From Paenibacillus sp. Soil766 (lineage in GTDB: Bacteria > Bacillota > Bacilli > Paenibacillales > NBRC-103111), in NCBI RefSeq assembly GCF_001428105.1, contig NZ_LMSJ01000009.1, positions 1 through 64,000 on the forward strand: DNA of 64,000 nucleotides. The letters run 5' to 3'. The notes under the pieces are model-generated. The model did no database searches. It had not been told where the DNA came from and was given only the letters and a program-made list of their open reading frames with translations. Shown piece by piece: positions 18,606 to 27,392 of this stretch (positions within the stretch are counted from its first letter, which is position 1; every line of letters begins with the position of its first letter). Both the position numbers and the translations under genes were made by a program.

Positions 18606-19590
18606 ATGAGATGGTTTATACAAGGGGAATCCCAAAAAAAACGATAATCTTCATACGATGAAAACCATAAGCCTGGAAGAAGAAGAGAATAACCATGTGT
18701 TTTCAACGGATATGGATCACAATGAAAAGTTGATTAAAGAAGCGTTCCAGGATTGTTTCGATCTGGTATACCGCAAAATAGAAGTTAAGCATAACACGAA
18801 ATGGCTCATTGTTTATATTGATAACTTAATTGATACGAATATGCTTGAAGAGCAAGTCATTAAACCTCTGCTAACAAGTGCAACAAGGGATAGGGTTTCG
18901 ACGAATTCAGGAGATCTTAAAGATGTGTTGGTCTCCATAGGTGCCACAACCAGTTCTGACAAAGTATCAGATGTTATTCAAAACGTCCTCGAGGGGCATG
19001 CGGCTATTCTCATGACAGGCAGAAGTAATGTAATGACAGTATCTATTCCGGGCACATCCAAAAGAAGTATTGATGAAGCATCATCCGAGCCTGTCATTCG
19101 CGGCCCAAGAGACGGCTTCATCGAGCAGATTTCTACAAACATTAGTTTGATACGATCCAGACTCAAAACTTCGAAATTAAAAGTAGCGTATGTCACGTTA
19201 GGCGAGCATACCTAACCTTGTGCTGAGTATTGCAGCCTCAAGAGAAGCTGTTCCCTTTCCTGCGATGTTTGAAGCTTTAATCATGGAAATCATATTTGAA
19301 GCCCTGCGGGAAGCTGGTATTCGACTGCCGAAACAGATTGCCGCTTTTACGATTGCTCGATATAGCTTTGCAAATGGCATCCGTTTAGGTTTCCCATGTT
19401 GTTCTTAGCAGGGAGCTTAGGCCTCTACGGTATTGTTTTAGGATTTCTCGGCATTATGTTACATGTGACCTCACTTCGATCATTTGGGGTGCTCTACTTT
19501 TCTCCAATCGCTCCATTCAAGCTTGCGGCATGGAAGGATGTTTTGACTCGAATACCGGTTTGGGCGAAACGTTCGTGGGGGAACAATTGA
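18606..19590 (+). pseudogene. Broken gerA-type germinant receptor subunit A gene
   Basis: ATG 18606 has an AGGAGG site, but its frame ends after 13 codons because of a one-base shift in the A8 run at 18634-18641; the correct frame continues from 18658 and matches the GerA N-terminal domain (to IRGPRDGFIEQISTNISLIRSRL). The gene then jumps near 19205 to LVLSIAASREAVPFPAMFEA, missing about 150 residues, and again near 19350 between LPKQI and the SFANGIRL region, ending in SLGLYGIVLGFL and KDVLTRIPVW. At least three lesions make it non-functional. The intact homologue at 60583 shows what was lost. Confidence 0.88.
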
Positions 19591-19662
19591 AAACGCTTAA
19601 ATATATCATGCTTCTCCTCGTAATTGTCCTCATTAGCGGGTGTTGGGATCGTACGGAAATTT
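19587..19662 (+). pseudogene. 5' remnant of a gerC-type lipoprotein gene
   Basis: TTG 19587 overlaps the gerA remnant's stop as TTGA. The frame encodes a lipoprotein signal (LLLVIVLISGC, lipobox Cys19) and WDRTEI, the conserved start of mature GerC proteins (compare SGCWDRNEIND at 61974). Homology stops after about 25 codons at the join with an inverted gerB fragment near 19660. Confidence 0.8.
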
Positions 19663-19911
19663 TCCGAAGAGTTTTCCTAGTATTTGGGAACTGTATTGGA
19701 TGTTGGAGAGCCCTGGACAGCGGTTCGATAAAACGATCATAATCCATAATTGTAAGGCTCCGATCAGAAAAGCAGGGAAAATCGTCATCCACGCATCTTG
19801 ATGGGATATTTTCTCCATAAGCGAAGGTACTACAAGAATGAGTGTGGGAGCTATAAAGGAAAAAACTAATAAACATAACTGATTCCCCGATATTTTTTCA
19901 GTGGACTCCAT
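19660..19911 (-). pseudogene. 5' remnant of a gerB-type germination permease gene, inverted
   Basis: On the minus strand, ATG 19911 with AAGGAG 7 nt upstream encodes about 84 residues (MESTEKISGNQLCLLVFSF..., ISHQDAWMTIFPAFLIGALQLW, ILGKLFGK) typical of the first helices of GerB spore germination permeases; the intact gene at 63140 has KQDAWISLAVAGLIG and KLFGKW at the same places. The frame then enters antisense gerC sequence. Its orientation is opposite to the gerA and gerC remnants. Confidence 0.82.
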
Positions 19912-20002
19912 TCATGTTCTCCTTCTGATTAGATTCTCTCCAAGTATTCCCTCCATGACATCATGTATGCAGTTAGAAGACATCTGGGCAGATCCGCAGG
20001 AC

Positions 20003-21196
20003 TCAGCGAACTTTGGTTTCTTTACCGAATAATAGAAGTATCCCTGTACCTAACAAAATAACAATTGCAAACATCCCGAATATGGATGCGTATCCAATGT
20101 CCTTTTGTGCCATTGCGCCTACTAAAAATGGTGCAATTACACTGCCTATTCTGCCAAAGCTAGCCGCAAATCCTGTACCCACTCCTCTGATTGCTGTCGG
20201 GTAATTCTCAGGCGTGTACGCGTACAGCGCTCCCCAGGCACCTAAATTAAAGAAGGAAAGTAACGAGCCAAACCATACAAGCATGGACATACTTTGGCTT
20301 AATCCGAAACCCATTGCCATTACCCCGGATAGCACTAGGAAAAGAGATAAAGTCGGTTTACGGCCCCATTTCTCAACTAAGTAAGCCGCTGCAAAGTAAC
20401 CGGGAAGTTGGGCTAATGTCATTAGCAGTACATAACGAAAGCTTTGAATCATGGAGAACCCTTTATCGACCAAAACAGAAGGCAGCCAAAGAAACATCCC
20501 ATAATAGGAAAAGGCTATGGCAAACCACACTGCCCATAGGGCAATGGTCTCTCTTTTATAAGCAGTGAACAACTGCCTAAATTTAATCGGTTGTCCACGA
20601 TGAATACTGAACTGTGGAGACTCCTGGATCGCTCGCCGGACCCAGAAAGCAAACAAAACGGGGATTGCGCCAACGATTACAGCTGTTCGCCATCCGAATG
20701 GAGGGATGACAAAGTAAGCGAGGGCAGCAGCTATAATCCAGCCTGCTGCCCAGAAACTTTCCAACAGCACAACAATTCGTCCTTTTTTATCAGGCGGTGC
20801 GAATTCATTCACAAGTGTAGAAGCTACAGGAAGCTCAGCACCGAGTCCGAGTCCCATGAAGAAGCGCAGTATGAGCATACTACCTAATCCGCTCGCAAAT
20901 CCGCTGCCAAAACTGAATACACCAAAACAGACTAGCGTCAATAAAAATATGGGACGACGTCCAAACTTATCCGCAAGATATCCGCCGAAAGCTGCTCCAA
21001 TCGCCATGCCAATCAGATTGACCGAACCGAGAAGCCCCGCCTCTTGGGCCGTGAGCGCCCACTCTTTACGAAGTGCAACAAGGATAAAAGATAACAAACC
21101 GACATCCATGGCATCAAATAACCAGCCAAACCCAGCAGCCCAAAAAACGTGACGAAAGACGAGTTTGGGATCTTTATTGTCGCTTACTTTGGTTAT
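20003..21196 (-). CDS. MFS transporter with apparent ATA start codon
   Basis: A 12-helix major facilitator of the sugar/aromatic-acid type. The family start, FGWLFDAMDVGLLSF in helix 1, is only complete if translation begins upstream of ATG 21109: an open, family-like segment (TKVSDNKDPKLVFRHVFWAA...) extends to a consensus AGGAGG at 21209-21204, and the codon 7 nt after it, 21196-21194, is ATA. No ATG, GTG or TTG occurs in frame between. Other motifs are GGYLADKFGRRP and RFFMGLGLGAELPVASTLV. Either ATA is used inefficiently, ATG 21109 gives a shortened 368-residue protein lacking part of helix 1, or the gene is newly inactivated. Confidence 0.72.
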   Translation of the reverse strand: MTKVSDNKDPKLVFRHVFWAAGFGWLFDAMDVGLLSFILVALRKEWALTAQEAGLLGSVNLIGMAIGAAFGGYLADKFGRRPIFLLTLVCFGVFSFGSGFASGLGSMLILRFFMGLGLGAELPVASTLVNEFAPPDKKGRIVVLLESFWAAGWIIAAALAYFVIPPFGWRTAVIVGAIPVLFAFWVRRAIQESPQFSIHRGQPIKFRQLFTAYKRETIALWAVWFAIAFSYYGMFLWLPSVLVDKGFSMIQSFRYVLLMTLAQLPGYFAAAYLVEKWGRKPTLSLFLVLSGVMAMGFGLSQSMSMLVWFGSLLSFFNLGAWGALYAYTPENYPTAIRGVGTGFAASFGRIGSVIAPFLVGAMAQKDIGYASIFGMFAIVILLGTGILLLFGKETKVR

Positions 21197-21310
21197 ATAG
21201 CTTCCTCCTTACGTGCAAGTCGAGTTTACCTTTACATCAATTCGTATATATTTTCCATCTCATGCCTAGAAGATACAGTACGGTTATAAGCTGTTTTTGT
21301 TTGAATCGGT

Positions 21311-21316
21311 TATAAT
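21311..21316 (+). promoter_or_regulatory. Probable promoter of the vanRS-like genes
   Basis: TATAAT at 21311-21316 lies about 53 nt before the vanR-like start. The nonamer CGGTTATAA occurs twice, at 21281 and 21307, 26 bp apart, and could be a regulator site. No strong -35 is seen. Confidence 0.35.
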
Positions 21317-21369
21317 AGGAATGAATTGTAAGCGACAGCATGTTTAGTTGTGTGAGGAGCGCGATAAGG

Positions 21370-22065
21370 ATGAAACGAATAACGATATTAATCGCAGATG
21401 ATGAGGCGGAGATCGCTGATTTGGTAGCGTTACATTTGGAAAAAGAGGGCTATCATCTCATTAAAGTATCTGATGGGAAAGAGGCTATTCAAGCGATTGA
21501 GACACATGCCATCGATCTAGCGATTCTAGATATTATGATGCCTAAGATGGATGGCTATGAAGTGACGCGGCAAATACGTGAGAAATATCCCTTACCGATC
21601 ATATTTTTAAGTGCCAAATCTTCTGATTTGGATAAAATTACGGGGTTAGTGATGGGTGCGGTCGATTATATGACGAAACCTTTCAACCCCATGGAGTTGG
21701 TGGCTCGGGTGAATGCTCAGTTGCGGCGAACGATTCAGTTGAGTCAACCGACAGCAGCGAACAGCCCTGTATTGGACGTGGGAGGCGTGACGATCGATGC
21801 GGATCAAAGGTCCGTTCTTCTCTATGGGGAGAAAGTTGAGCTTACGCCGAAAGAATTTGATATTCTGTATTTGTTAGCGAGTCACCCGAAGAAAGTGTTT
21901 AGTGCCGAACATATTTTTGGACATGTATGGGGGGAAACTTATTATGAAAGTGGTAACACAGTCATGGTACATATTCGAACATTGCGTAAAAAACTTGGTG
22001 AAGATATCAACAAAAATAAAATAATCAAAACCGTATGGGGTGTGGGTTATACATTCAATGGCTAA
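21370..22065 (+). CDS. vanR: VanR-like response regulator (OmpR/PhoB family)
   Basis: A 231-residue regulator: receiver domain with ADDEAEI and phospho-acceptor Asp54 (AILDIMMPKMDG), conserved Lys in MTKPF, and a winged-helix DNA-binding domain (LTPKEFDILYLLASHPKKVFS ... VMVHIRTLRKKLGE). ATG 21370 is preferred to ATG 21340 because GAGGAG lies 10 nt upstream. It overlaps the kinase gene by 8 nt and stands before vanY- and vanZ-like genes. Confidence 0.85.
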   Translation: MKRITILIADDEAEIADLVALHLEKEGYHLIKVSDGKEAIQAIETHAIDLAILDIMMPKMDGYEVTRQIREKYPLPIIFLSAKSSDLDKITGLVMGAVDYMTKPFNPMELVARVNAQLRRTIQLSQPTAANSPVLDVGGVTIDADQRSVLLYGEKVELTPKEFDILYLLASHPKKVFSAEHIFGHVWGETYYESGNTVMVHIRTLRKKLGEDINKNKIIKTVWGVGYTFNG

Positions 22066-23146
22066 TCTATTGCGCAGTTTTCGATCCAAAATGATCGGTT
22101 TATTAGGACTCAGTATGCTGATGTCAGGTACTTTTACCTTTATTCTTTATCGCGTATTGAAGCTTTATTACTCAGGCGTACGAAGGGAAGATCCTGTAGC
22201 TAAATTACGTCATTTTGTTAACACGATTGGGGATTTAAACTTTTTCTTGATGGTGTTTGTACCGCTTTCTATTTTGTGTTTCTTCTTCCTAACGAAGCGC
22301 TATGCTACCTATTTTAATGAGATCTCGACGGGTATTCATCTCCTTGCTGGAGGCGACTTTCATAGCCGCATTCATATTGATTCGAATGACGAATTCAAAG
22401 ATATCGCGGAAGATATTAATATGGCCAGTGAGAAACTGCGACAAGCAGTTGAACGAGGGGATTTTGCAGAAAACAGTAAGGATCAGCTCGTGTTGAACTT
22501 AGCTCATGATTTACGTACGCCGCTTACTTCTGTGATAGGTTATTTGGATTTTATTCTCCAGGACGAGCAGCTATCCAGAGAGCAAATGATCCATTATACC
22601 ACTATTGCTTTTAACAAATCGCAACGTTTAGAGAAGCTTATTGATGAACTTTTTGAAATTACGCGGATGAAATATGGCATGTTGACCATTGAAAAGAAGC
22701 AAATTAATTTAAGTGAGCTGCTCATTCAACTCAATGAGGAATTGTACCCCGTTTTTGAAAAAAGTAAGTTAATAAGCAGGTTGGATGTTTCTCCACATTT
22801 GGAAATCTCGGGGGATGGGGAGCTGCTTGCACGCGTGTTTGAGAATCTACTGACGAATGCTAATCGGTATGGGAAAGATGGTCAATTTGTGGATATTAAC
22901 GGTCATCAAGAAGGGGAAGAAGCAGTTGTTCAAGTCATCAATTATGGCAATTGTATATCCCCTGATGAACTTCCTCATCTCTTTGAAATGTTTTATACAG
23001 GTGACCAAGCAAGATCCCATCAAGGGGGAAGCACGGGACTCGGTTTATTCATAGCGAAGAATATTGTAGAGCAACACAAAGGGATGATTACGGTCCAAAG
23101 TAATGTGATTCGTACACTTTTCGAGGTAAGATTGCCACTTTCCTGA
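22058..23146 (+). CDS. vanS: VanS-like sensor histidine kinase
   Basis: A 362-residue kinase with two membrane segments (about 12-32 and 65-85) enclosing a short extracellular loop, a HAMP region, the dimerisation helix with phospho-acceptor His150 (NLAHDLRTPLTS), and an ATPase domain with N (NLLTNANRYG) and G (GSTGLGLFIAKNIV) boxes. The architecture and sequence are of the VanS(B/Y) kind. ATG 22058 overlaps the regulator gene; a GTG six codons earlier is an alternative. Confidence 0.82.
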   Translation: MANLLRSFRSKMIGLLGLSMLMSGTFTFILYRVLKLYYSGVRREDPVAKLRHFVNTIGDLNFFLMVFVPLSILCFFFLTKRYATYFNEISTGIHLLAGGDFHSRIHIDSNDEFKDIAEDINMASEKLRQAVERGDFAENSKDQLVLNLAHDLRTPLTSVIGYLDFILQDEQLSREQMIHYTTIAFNKSQRLEKLIDELFEITRMKYGMLTIEKKQINLSELLIQLNEELYPVFEKSKLISRLDVSPHLEISGDGELLARVFENLLTNANRYGKDGQFVDINGHQEGEEAVVQVINYGNCISPDELPHLFEMFYTGDQARSHQGGSTGLGLFIAKNIVEQHKGMITVQSNVIRTLFEVRLPLS

Positions 23147-23240
23147 TTGGATTTAAGAAAAATTTTATATTTGTCCCACTTCTAATTTAAACAGTTTTCT
23201 TTATTCTAAATGCAAGCAAGGTTTAGGAGGGAAACGAGTT

Positions 23241-24113
23241 ATGAAGAAGTGGGTTTTTTGGTTTGTCATCGTCGTACTGCTTGGTTATGAGGCCATACAG
23301 CAGCATTCAGCAACTGGTAAAAAAGTTAACCAATTAGAGGTAGAGGAAAGTGCTTATGTGGTGTCTTCCCCTGGCAAGGAGAATCTTACGACGATAAAAG
23401 TGACGAAAGATCAGATATATCAAGGAAATCTTGTTTTAATTAATCAAGATTATCCAGTGCATCAAATAGGCATGCAGACGGATATTCTAAACCTTTTTCA
23501 GCATAAAGAGCTTGTTAAAGGATTTGGTTTATTAGATAACACGATTCGGCTATCTCAAAGCGTCATCCAAGCTTTTACAACGATGATCAGTGCTGCTGAC
23601 AAAGACGGGATACGCCATTTCCTGATTAACAGTGGCTACAGAGATAATAAAGAACAAAGTCAATTGTACAAGGATATGGGGGCTATGTATGCTTTACCAG
23701 CGGGACATAGTGAACATAACTTAGGTTTAGCTCTTGATATTGGGTCTACACAAGCTGACATGAATCAGGCGCCAGAGGGTGAATGGTTGATCCGAAATGC
23801 CGCAGACTATGGGTTTATTTTACGGTATCCCAAGGACAAAACAGCCATCACGGGCATCCAATATGAACCATGGCATTTTCGCTATGTTGGTTTACCTCAC
23901 AGTAAAGTTATGCAGCAGATGAACTTGTCGCTGGAAGAATATTTGGCGTATTTGAAACAACAAAAGAACATCACAACGAAGGTAAAAGGGAAGATTTACG
24001 AGATTTCTTATCATCCGATTACCCGGAATAGTACGATTCAAGTACCAAATAATCGTTCCTATACCCTTTCGGGCAACAATATGGATGGCATCATCGTAAC
24101 TGTGCTTCCATAA
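23241..24113 (+). CDS. vanY: VanY-like D-alanyl-D-alanine carboxypeptidase (M15B)
   Basis: A 290-residue enzyme with one N-terminal membrane anchor (WVFWFVIVVLLGYEAI), so the catalytic part faces the cell wall. The zinc motif S-x-H-x-x-G-x-A-x-D is present as SEHNLGLALD, and the second ligand region as EPWHFRYVG; NSGYRDNKEQSQLY is the conserved substrate-side helix. It trims terminal D-Ala from peptidoglycan stem peptides. RBS AGGAGG precedes ATG 23241, 94 nt after the kinase gene. Confidence 0.9.
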   Translation: MKKWVFWFVIVVLLGYEAIQQHSATGKKVNQLEVEESAYVVSSPGKENLTTIKVTKDQIYQGNLVLINQDYPVHQIGMQTDILNLFQHKELVKGFGLLDNTIRLSQSVIQAFTTMISAADKDGIRHFLINSGYRDNKEQSQLYKDMGAMYALPAGHSEHNLGLALDIGSTQADMNQAPEGEWLIRNAADYGFILRYPKDKTAITGIQYEPWHFRYVGLPHSKVMQQMNLSLEEYLAYLKQQKNITTKVKGKIYEISYHPITRNSTIQVPNNRSYTLSGNNMDGIIVTVLP

Positions 24114-24150
24114 GGTGTAACTAATTAATTGAGGAGAGTGAGTATGCGGT

Positions 24151-24696
24151 ATGAAACAAATGAAAGTATGGAATGAAATGCTGCTGTCGGCTTTATTCGC
24201 CTTCTATATGTATGTCCTGTTCAAGGTCATTCTATTTAAATTCAGTTCCATTGACTTACCTTTTCTGTGGCAACTTCTTCAGCGGAATATAGAGAATCCT
24301 GAGCATATCCAAAATCGATTGGAATTTGCGAACTTCAAGCCTTTCGTTTCGATAACGAATAATATTCAAAGCTTATCTCAGCATGATCTCGTAAATTTAT
24401 TTGGGAATATCGCGATATTCCTGCCGTACGGCATGTTTCTAGTCCTGATTTCGCGGCATAAAAAAATGTCACTGTTCGGAGCGCTCCTGCGATCTGTGGG
24501 GTTAAGTTTATGTTTAGAAGGTTTACAACTTGTGCTTTCTATGGGGAGTTTTGATGTGGATGATCTCATTCTAAATGGGCTGGGTGGTATTGTCGGGTAT
24601 TCTGTTATTAAGCTGTCCATTGCAGGTAAGACAAGTTTGTTACGTATGATTGAATCTCAACACATGACGTTTTCAAAGAAAGGAAACATAACCTAA
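24151..24696 (+). CDS. vanZ: VanZ-like membrane protein
   Basis: A 181-residue protein with about four membrane helices and the VanZ signature NLFGNIAIFLPYGMFL followed by SFDVDDLILNGLGGIVGY. VanZ in enterococci gives low teicoplanin resistance by an unresolved mechanism. It follows the vanY-like gene by 37 nt and ends at a strong terminator, so the four van-like genes are probably co-regulated. Confidence 0.88.
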   Translation: MKQMKVWNEMLLSALFAFYMYVLFKVILFKFSSIDLPFLWQLLQRNIENPEHIQNRLEFANFKPFVSITNNIQSLSQHDLVNLFGNIAIFLPYGMFLVLISRHKKMSLFGALLRSVGLSLCLEGLQLVLSMGSFDVDDLILNGLGGIVGYSVIKLSIAGKTSLLRMIESQHMTFSKKGNIT

Positions 24697-24712
24697 GGTG
24701 ATGAAATACGAG

Positions 24713-24762
24713 AATAGGCCGTCCTTCAAGTGAATAATCGACTTGAGGACAGCCTATTTGCA
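24713..24762 (+). terminator. Terminator of the van-like cluster
   Basis: AATAGGCCGTCCTTCAAGT pairs with ACTTGAGGACAGCCTATT (24741-24758) with one mismatch, followed by TTGCATT. It can also act on the minus-strand remnant next to it. Confidence 0.8.
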
Positions 24763-24773
24763 TTCAGCACCTA

Positions 24774-25023
24774 TTATTTTTCAATATGGCCTGTATCCAT
24801 AACCTCAAAATCACTCCCTTTGAGCTTAGCCAGCTTGTGCAAGTCATTATCGTTCCATTTCGGATCAGGTGCTCCGCTCACATAGAGATCACTGCCGTTG
24901 TCGGCAACGATAATCCCGAAAATAAACGTCTATACCAATTGAATCGGCCGCAGCGTAGGAGAGCCCTGAGAAAAACAAGGCGCCACACACGAATCCAACG
25001 GTTCCTGATTTCCATTTACCCAC
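24774..25023 (-). pseudogene. Internally deleted secreted-protein gene remnant
   Basis: From a GTG at 25023 the minus strand encodes MGKWKSGTVGFVCGALFFSG followed by LSYAAADSIGIDVYF, a signal peptide and first strand like those of Paenibacillus copper amine oxidase-like (stalk domain) proteins. After about 34 codons, near 24918, the frame breaks and another frame continues with IIVADNGSDLYVSGAPDPKW to a TAA at 24774. Both parts look like genuine protein sequence, so this is a deletion and frameshift, or a fusion of two genes' ends. The second part I do not recognise with certainty. Confidence 0.55.
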
Positions 25024-25179
25024 TTGTTACCACGCTCCATTGTCTCTAGTTGGCATTCTTCGAAATTTGTCCTATCATAAAGATGTTCGTAGGTAATAGT
25101 GGGATTTATGTCCTGAGCGACGAAAGATGTTCTTTCATATGTTTATTTATGATAAATATACAATTACGGAGGTCTTACA

Positions 25180-25488
25180 ATGAGTCAACGCTATCGGATT
25201 ACGAGGGCTTTTCAGCAACATGAAGGAACCGACCCAACCATTTCATTAGAAGAGTGTAAACAATACTTTTCCACACAACCGGATTTCACTTATACATCCG
25301 TATTTACAGTGACTGGTGCCACCAGCATGTCCATCGAGGGGGATTTCTTCATGTGGAGCTATGGCGAAATCAAGATTCCTTTCCGGCATTATCAAGGGGA
25401 TATTTATGTTTCGGGCACGAATGAAGCCGTCATTCCAAGGATGTTAGAAATTGCAAGTGAATTAGGAGCAGACGTGGCAGAGGGTTAA
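25180..25488 (+). CDS. Hypothetical protein, 102 residues
   Basis: I do not recognise the family. It has a GGAGG site before ATG 25180, no signal peptide and no membrane segment. The composition is that of a small mixed alpha/beta cytoplasmic protein with an acidic C-terminus (ELGADVAEG) and aromatic-rich centre (YTSVFTV, GDFFMWSYGEIKIPF). It stands alone. Confidence 0.65.
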   Translation: MSQRYRITRAFQQHEGTDPTISLEECKQYFSTQPDFTYTSVFTVTGATSMSIEGDFFMWSYGEIKIPFRHYQGDIYVSGTNEAVIPRMLEIASELGADVAEG

Positions 25489-25635
25489 ATTCGTGAAATG
25501 TTCAAACTGATTCAACATACTCTCTACATACTTTTCCTATATTGTAGTAGTTGAACTAAGCCAAGTAGCTATAGTATATTCTAGATTAGCATTCGAGCGA
25601 ATTCGTGATTCTCGGGTGTTTAGGAGGGTTCAACT

Positions 25636-26915
25636 TTGCATACACATCCATTCATTCACATATTAAAAACGGAACTCGTTGTCGCGCTTGGCTGTACGGA
25701 GCCGGTTGCGATCGCATTGGCTGCCGCCAAAGCAAGAAGCTATGTGAAAGGTCCTATTGAGAAAGTAACCGTTCATGCCAGCGCTGGGATCATCAAGAAT
25801 GCTCTGGCCGTTGGGATTCCAGGTACGAATTTAACCGGGATCGACTTTGTCGCGGCTTTAGGAGCTATTGCAGGGAATGCGGACAAGCAACTAGAAGTGC
25901 TTGCTGATATTCAGCCTAGTGATGTTACAATGGCGCAGGGCATGGTAGAGCAGGGCTTATCGGTGGTTCATCTAGCTGATACGACTAGAAAATTGTATAT
26001 TGAGGTCGTCGTTCACACAGAGCAAAGTTATGCAAAGGTTGTCATTACGGATAATCATACGAATATCACATTAGTTGAGGTAAATGGAAAGGTCGTTGAA
26101 TCGGGAGGCTGTGCCAACGCGAGCTTCAAGAGCTCTAAAGAGGAGCGTGGCGAGCTTTCGATCGATGGTATTGTAGATTTCGTAAATACAGTTGATCTAG
26201 CAGAGCTCCAATTGGTCAAGCAAAGCATTGAGTTGAACCGCAAAGCTGGATTAGACGGATTAGCGAATGACTATGGTCTCCAAGTCGGAAAGACGATCAA
26301 AGAAAATGTGCAGAGAGGCATTTTGTCTAATGATCTCATCTCACATGCGATGGCCTTGCTTCCGCGGGGTCAGATGGTCGTATGGCTGGATCAAGCATGC
26401 CTGTAATGGCGAATTCGGGCAGCGGGAATCAAGGGATTGCTGCGACGAATCCTGTTATTGCGGCAGCAGAGAAACTTGGCTCATCGGAAGAACAACTTAT
26501 TCGTGCTGTGACTTTAAGTCATTTAGTGACGATTCATATCAAATCCAAATTTGGTCGGTTGTCCGCTTTATGCGGTGTCACTGTATCTGGGACAGGTGCT
26601 AGCTGCGGGATTACCTATCTGCTCGGCGGTGGGAAGAACGAGATTAAAGCCGCGATTCAAAACATGCTCGGTAATGTAACGGGGATGATGTGTGATGGCG
26701 CCAAAGGCGGCTGTGCGATGAAAGTTGCCACCTGTACGAGTGCGGCGGTTCAATCTGCGCTTCTCGCTTCGAAGGGGATGACCATATCCTCGACGAATGG
26801 TTTTATTGAAAATAACGCGGAGAAAACGATCGACAATTTCTGTCGGATCGGCAATGAAGCTACTTCGGATATTGACAAGCTAGTCCTCGAAATGATGTTA
26901 AATAAAATTAAATAA
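25636..26915 (+). pseudogene. Frameshifted CyuA-like L-cysteine desulfidase / serine dehydratase-alpha family gene
   Basis: A TTG start at 25636 behind AGGAGGG begins a UPF0597/serine dehydratase alpha family protein (LGCTEPVAIALAAAKA; SGGCANASFK). The frame ends at 26406, but the family sequence continues in the next frame (AGSDGRMAGSSMPVMANSGSGNQGI ... CDGAKGGCAMKVATC) to 26915. Together the two frames give about 430 residues, the normal length. A single base is missing near 26357-26363 (GCCTTGCTTCCGCGG). If the sequence is right, the [4Fe-4S]-dependent cysteine desulfidase is not made. Confidence 0.85.
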
Positions 26916-26933
26916 TGCATTTTCCAAAATTTA

Positions 26934-26963
26934 TTGTTTACGTAACTCCCGTAATTTGATAAT
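26934..26963 (+). promoter_or_regulatory. Probable promoter of the T-box/asd transcript
   Basis: TTGTTT (26934-26939) and GATAAT (26958-26963) are 18 bp apart and lie just upstream of the T-box stem I. Confidence 0.4.
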
Positions 26964-26979
26964 ATTATCGCAATAACAA

Positions 26980-27272
26980 ATGCGTTGAAGAGATGAGTAA
27001 ATAAATGCAATCTTTTACAGAGAGCTCCGTCCGCTGAAAAGGAGTAAAGAGAACTTTATTGAACAAAGCCTCAGAGCAGCACATCGGAACTCATCGTGGG
27101 GGATGGTGTGACAGGAGCTCCTGTTATAGAGCTAAAGTATACGCAAGGCTTCGGCCTGTCGTACTTGAAGAGGCTGATATGGCGACATATTAGTGAAACT
27201 GGGTGGTACCACGAGGATATTAATCTCGTCCCTAAGACTGGCAATAGTCTTGGGGGTGGGATTTTTTTGTTA
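26980..27272 (+). ncRNA. T-box leader upstream of asd
   Basis: The leader ends in the T-box/antiterminator sequence GGGTGGTACCACG (27201-27213) and a competing terminator: arms AAGACT/AGTCTT plus GTCCC/GGGGGTGGG, then TTTTTTT at about 27262-27268. Stem I is recognisable upstream with AGAGAG (27020-27025), a CTCC/GGAG distal hairpin, and an AATAAA/TTTATT stem that leaves GAACAAAGCC (27061-27070) in the specifier loop. The UGGU face predicts a tRNA with discriminator A. Candidate specifier codons there are AAA (Lys) and ACA (Thr); I cannot fix the register by eye. Confidence 0.88.
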
Positions 27273-27392
27273 TTGCGTAAGAAATATTGCACACTTACTA
27301 TAATAATAAGCACACAGTAACAGGCAGTTTGAATTTACTATTGAGATGCTTATCATCAGTATCATACGAATGTGAAAGGATTTGAATATAGA

